This document shows, one piece after another, positions 60,840-64,000 of a stretch of DNA of 64,000 nucleotides. The notes under the pieces are model-generated. The model did no database searches, was not told where the DNA came from, and worked only from the letters and a program-made list of their open reading frames with translations. Positions within the stretch are counted from its first letter, which is position 1. Each line of letters opens with the position of its first letter. Made by a program: the position numbers and the translations under genes. This DNA comes from Sinanaerobacter chloroacetimidivorans (GTDB lineage: Bacteria; Bacillota; Clostridia; Peptostreptococcales; Anaerovoracaceae), in the NCBI RefSeq assembly GCF_018128545.1, contig NZ_JAGSND010000008.1, positions 124,001 to 188,000 on the forward strand, in the 5' to 3' direction.

Positions 60840-60924
60840 CCCCAAATCTATAGTTCTGTATTTCCAGTTGTATAAATACAAAATAGATAGCCGGTATACA
60901 AAAATCAAATATTGAATAAAGACC

Positions 60925-60960
60925 ACGGGTAATGCGGATATGTATTGCCCGTATTTTTTA
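60925..60960 (+). terminator. Terminator after nrdJ
   Basis: ACGGGTAATGC and GTATTGCCCGT pair over 11 bp with two G-U pairs, followed by ATTTTTTA. Confidence 0.8.
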
Positions 60961-60970
60961 TTGAATATGA

Positions 60971-61052
60971 GAACTGCTCGACTGACACACGGTGCTGTGA
61001 GAGGCCGGGAAATTTGAATATCTATATTATTCAAATTTCCCTCCTGCTCGAT
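60971..61052 (+). mobile_element. Possible 3' remnant of a group II intron
   Basis: GGTGCTGTGAGAGGCCGGG, then a 13-bp hairpin (GGGAAATTTGAAT/ATTCAAATTTCCC) and CTCCTGCTCGAT resemble, from memory, the domain V-VI end of bacterial group II introns (GGTGTGAGAGG...CCTACTCGAT). It lies just behind an intrinsic terminator, the preferred target of group IIC introns. Only about 80 nt remain, domain V looks shortened, and no reverse transcriptase is present. An 8-bp direct repeat CTGCTCGA (60974-60981 and 61044-61051) borders it. Confidence 0.4.
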
Positions 61053-61084
61053 TTGATTATTTTTTATTACCAGCTCTAATATTC

Positions 61085-62509
61085 TTAGCCTATTTCGTTT
61101 GATTGACCTCTTAATTCTTCATCTGATAATTCATTAAACCGGCCTTTTCTTTGTAAGTACATTCCCACAGCAACCAAAATAATGAAAGTCGGAATTCCAA
61201 AAACTGCAGTCATCCTGCTGTTTTTGTCAATAATCGTTCCTGCTATTGTGCAAATACAAACAAAGGCTGTGAGAATGGGTCCAAACGGATACCACTTTGC
61301 TTTAAATTTCAATGTGTCGAGGTTGATTCCTCTTTTTGTCAGCCATCCTCTGAATCTGTAATGACTTAGTGATATCCCTAGCCAGGAGAAAACTGTTGCC
61401 AAACCTGATGCAGAGACCAGAATAATATAAACCTGATCTGCACCCATAAAATTCGTTAGAAAAGCAAAACCTCCCAAGGAAGCTGACAGAAGAACTGCGG
61501 GAACTGGAACACCCCTTGAATTTACCTTTATAAAAACTCTTGGCGCCTTTCCTTCAAGAGCGATAGAATAAAGCATTCGGCTCGAAGCATATAATCCCGA
61601 ATTGGCACAGGATAATACGGCTGTGAGTACTACAAAATTCATAAGGGAATCGGCAAAAGGTATACCGGCGTACTTAAATATTACAGTAAACGGGCTTACT
61701 AATACGGAAGCATCTTTATATGGCAGCAAAGCCCCCATTACAAAGATAGCGCCTACATAAAAGAGTAGGATTCTCCAAAATACAGTTTTGACTGCTTTCG
61801 GAATATTTTTTTCAGGTTCGGCACTTTCTCCACCTGCGATTCCAATGATTTCTGTACCCAGAAAGGCATAGACCGCAGTAAACATGCAAGCGATCACTCC
61901 TATAAAGCCATTCGGAAATAAGCCTCCGTATGCTGTAAAGTTGCTAAGACCTGTTTTGGGAGGATTACCGACAACGCCGGCGATCATAAGTATGCCGACT
62001 ATAATAAAGATTATCACAGCCAATATTTTTAAGCTGGCGAACCAGTATTCCGTTTCTCCATATGCCCTGGCGCTAAATAGATTAATCACAAGAAGGATAG
62101 CGCAGAATAAAATGCTCCAAATAACCATTGGTACTGTCGGGAACCAGTAGGACATGAGAATTGCAGCGACCACAATTTCTATTCCTGTTACGATTGCCCA
62201 GCTAAACCAGTAGTTCCAACCAATCGCGAATCCAAATGCCGGGTTTACGTATTTCGAACTGTATGTAGAGAAGGATCCTGATATGGGAAGATAAACCGAC
62301 ATTTCACCAAGACTGTTTATCATAAAGTAAACCATGATACCGATTATTGTATATGCTAACATAGCACCGAAACCACCGGCTACGTTTAATGTATTTCCCG
62401 TCGCGAGGAACAATCCGTCACCAATGCATCCTCCTATGGCAATCATAATAAGGTGCCTGCTCTTTAGGCCTCTTTTTAATGTGTTCTCATCTAAATTTTT
62501 ATCGGTCAT
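61085..62509 (-). CDS. Amino acid permease, APC family (LysP/GABA-type)
   Basis: The 474-residue permease has about 12 membrane helices and the N-terminal APC motif SRHLIMIAIGGCIGDGLFLATG, with SLGEMSVYLPISGSFSTY and WNYWFSWAI typical of the amino acid transporter branch. Next to an Orn/Lys/Arg decarboxylase it probably imports the basic amino acid, or exchanges it for the amine product. TTAAGGAGG precedes the ATG. It lies 27 nt downstream of the decarboxylase gene and forms an operon with it. Confidence 0.88.
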   Translation of the reverse strand: MTDKNLDENTLKRGLKSRHLIMIAIGGCIGDGLFLATGNTLNVAGGFGAMLAYTIIGIMVYFMINSLGEMSVYLPISGSFSTYSSKYVNPAFGFAIGWNYWFSWAIVTGIEIVVAAILMSYWFPTVPMVIWSILFCAILLVINLFSARAYGETEYWFASLKILAVIIFIIVGILMIAGVVGNPPKTGLSNFTAYGGLFPNGFIGVIACMFTAVYAFLGTEIIGIAGGESAEPEKNIPKAVKTVFWRILLFYVGAIFVMGALLPYKDASVLVSPFTVIFKYAGIPFADSLMNFVVLTAVLSCANSGLYASSRMLYSIALEGKAPRVFIKVNSRGVPVPAVLLSASLGGFAFLTNFMGADQVYIILVSASGLATVFSWLGISLSHYRFRGWLTKRGINLDTLKFKAKWYPFGPILTAFVCICTIAGTIIDKNSRMTAVFGIPTFIILVAVGMYLQRKGRFNELSDEELRGQSNEIG

Positions 62510-62536
62510 TCGCGTATTACCTCCTTAAAAATATAT

Positions 62537-63982
62537 TTACTCTGCACCTACGATTACTTCTTCTAACGCATTGACACCAATTACTTTTTCTTTATTTTCT
62601 CGAAGTGTCTTTATATAAAGAAGCGTTTCTTTATCAAATTTTTCACCTGGACATACAAGTGGAATACCTGGCGGATAAGGGATTACACTGGAAGCACAAA
62701 TTAAGCCCGCAGCGTCTAAAAGAGGAACCCTTATTTTATCTTTTGGTATTTCATATAATGTTGACCTTCTAAAAGCTAAATGCTTATTAGCATCTTCTTT
62801 TTTACAGAGGTCTTTTTCGTTAGCGCTATTTTTATGCCTGCTTTCGCTAATTTCTTTTAATGCTTTAACGAGTCGTTCAAGGTCTGCCTTGGTATTGCCG
62901 ATTCCAGTCATACACATAACCAAATCTCCGGTGTAAAGCTCAATAAATATGTTATACTCAAGCAGCATATTTTCTAATTCGTCACCGGTGATTCCAATTC
63001 TTCCAAAACTGAAGTTAATTTTAGTCCAATCGATTCCTGGTACCTTGCCAATAAATTCTAAGCCTTCAATTTTCTTTGCTTCTTCATAAAAATAATTGAG
63101 ATGATCAACCCATTCTTTCATCAGCAAATGTCCGTGATTTTTCAGGATTCCTGCATTGATATCCAAGGAAGCCATGAGGATATAGGAAGGACTTGTACTT
63201 TCAATACATTGAAGCTTATCCTCAATCACATAGGGTGATATCCTGTCGGAATTGAGGTTAAGAATTGCACTCTGGGTGTATGAAGCCAGTGTCTTATGAG
63301 TGCTGTTGATAACAATATCCGCACCTGACTCTTCTGCCGATTTCGGTAAGCCTTGAACACCGAATTTGCTGAACATCTTCAAATGCGCGCCATGAGCCTG
63401 ATCAACAATCAGAATCTTGTTATATTTGTGAACGATTTCTGCTATGGTTTCAATATCGGAGCAAATACCATAATAGTTTGGACTTGGAAGGATGACTGCC
63501 TCGGCTTCCGGATTGTTTTTCAGAAGTGCTTCTATTTCTTCAGGAGGGATTGCTCCTGAAATACCATATTCCTGATTCAGTTCAGGATAAGCATAGATAG
63601 GCTGAATGTCTGCCAGCGTCAGCGCATTAAATACCGATTTATGACAGTTTCTGGCCATAATTAATTTTTTCCCTTTTGGAACTGAGGCTAAAATTGCTGC
63701 AATGATTCCTCCGCTTGTACCGTTAACAAGCAGATAAGATTTTTTTGAATCATAAAGCTCTGCATATGCATCTTGGGCTTCTTGCAATATGCCCTCAGCC
63801 TGAAAAAGGTTATCCGCTCCGATAATTTCGGTAATATCGCAGTCCATATAGTTTTCTAGAAATTCATTGCAGCCAAACCTCTTATAAATTGCTGATCCTT
63901 TGTGGCCAGGCATATGAAATGAAATTGGATTCAACTTGGCATGACTAATTAAAAAGTCTTGAATGGGTGTCTTTATGCTCAT
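62537..63982 (-). CDS. Orn/Lys/Arg decarboxylase, short Gram-positive type
   Basis: The 481-residue PLP enzyme has HMPGHKGS near residue 25, the NGTSGGIIAAILAS segment near 90, the DQAHGAHLKMF aspartate region near 200 and the PLP-lysine motif NSTHKTLASYTQSA near 230, followed by the C-terminal small domain. It decarboxylates lysine, arginine or ornithine; the exact substrate cannot be told from sequence alone. With the permease it could serve acid resistance or polyamine synthesis. TGGAGG precedes the ATG close to the window end, so the gene is complete. Confidence 0.9.
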   Translation of the reverse strand: MSIKTPIQDFLISHAKLNPISFHMPGHKGSAIYKRFGCNEFLENYMDCDITEIIGADNLFQAEGILQEAQDAYAELYDSKKSYLLVNGTSGGIIAAILASVPKGKKLIMARNCHKSVFNALTLADIQPIYAYPELNQEYGISGAIPPEEIEALLKNNPEAEAVILPSPNYYGICSDIETIAEIVHKYNKILIVDQAHGAHLKMFSKFGVQGLPKSAEESGADIVINSTHKTLASYTQSAILNLNSDRISPYVIEDKLQCIESTSPSYILMASLDINAGILKNHGHLLMKEWVDHLNYFYEEAKKIEGLEFIGKVPGIDWTKINFSFGRIGITGDELENMLLEYNIFIELYTGDLVMCMTGIGNTKADLERLVKALKEISESRHKNSANEKDLCKKEDANKHLAFRRSTLYEIPKDKIRVPLLDAAGLICASSVIPYPPGIPLVCPGEKFDKETLLYIKTLRENKEKVIGVNALEEVIVGAE

Positions 63983-64000
63983 GATTACTGATTACCTCCA

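Overview
The window reads as a low-to-mid GC, spore-forming, anaerobic Clostridia-type Firmicute. The evidence is strong purine-rich ribosome binding sites, a SpoVAF/GerA-type germination protein, a cwlJ-gerQ pair, a SpoVB-like flippase, cobalamin-dependent metabolism and a pyrrolysine (Pyl) system. I cannot name the species; a methylamine-using acetogen or amino-acid fermenter fits.

Layout. 0-1.1 kb: mscS and a small membrane protein. 1.2-7.5 kb: a complete pyrimidine operon pyrB-pyrI-pyrC-pyrF-pyrK-pyrD-pyrE. It is preceded by a promoter, a short pyrimidine-rich leader ORF with three 30-nt tandem repeats, and a terminator, resembling enterobacterial pyrBI attenuation. 7.6-10 kb: spore genes (GerA/SpoVAF-like, cwlJ-gerQ). 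10-12.3 kb: a divergent YczE-type membrane protein and MocR regulator with repeated operator-like sites. 12.7-13 kb: a palindromic MITE-like element. 13.6-22.1 kb: housekeeping genes (dnaE, pfkA, pyk, a UspA-type protein, dinB, a DUF308 protein).

22.1-36.9 kb is the notable region: a methylamine methyltransferase and pyrrolysine island. A PocR-AraC regulator diverges from mttC, mttB, mtbB, an NhaC-type carrier, an ASKHA/RACo-type corrinoid activator, mtbC, pylSc, pylD, a methylcobamide methyltransferase fused to a thioredoxin-like domain, a MetH-activation-domain protein, pylT (tRNA-Pyl, anticodon CUA), a CobW-type GTPase and pylSn. mttB and mtbB are each interrupted by one in-frame UAG at the expected Pyl site and are annotated as single read-through genes. 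pylB and pylC are absent from the window, and pylT and pylSn are detached from pylSc, so the usual compact pylTScBCDSn order is broken up. The likely scheme is: TMA and DMA are demethylated by MttB/MttC and MtbB/MtbC, inactive Co(II) corrinoid is re-reduced by the ASKHA protein, and the UroD-family protein moves the methyl group onward.

37-47 kb: AI-2E-type and SulP transporters, a helical protein of unknown function, a metallophosphoesterase, two tandem flavoproteins, cobO, a secreted GH26-like hydrolase and a DUF4177 protein. 47.3-54.2 kb: gpmI, a SpoVB-like flippase and addA without addB. 54.3-58.3 kb: a minus-strand aconitase-isocitrate dehydrogenase-GntR operon with a palindromic operator candidate. 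58.5-60.8 kb: a B12-dependent class II ribonucleotide reductase. 61-64 kb: a minus-strand Orn/Lys/Arg decarboxylase-permease pair. Between the last two sits a possible group II intron 3' remnant.

UAG is also an ordinary stop here: by my reading nine other genes end in TAG. In three of them the next gene follows in the same frame with no other stop between.
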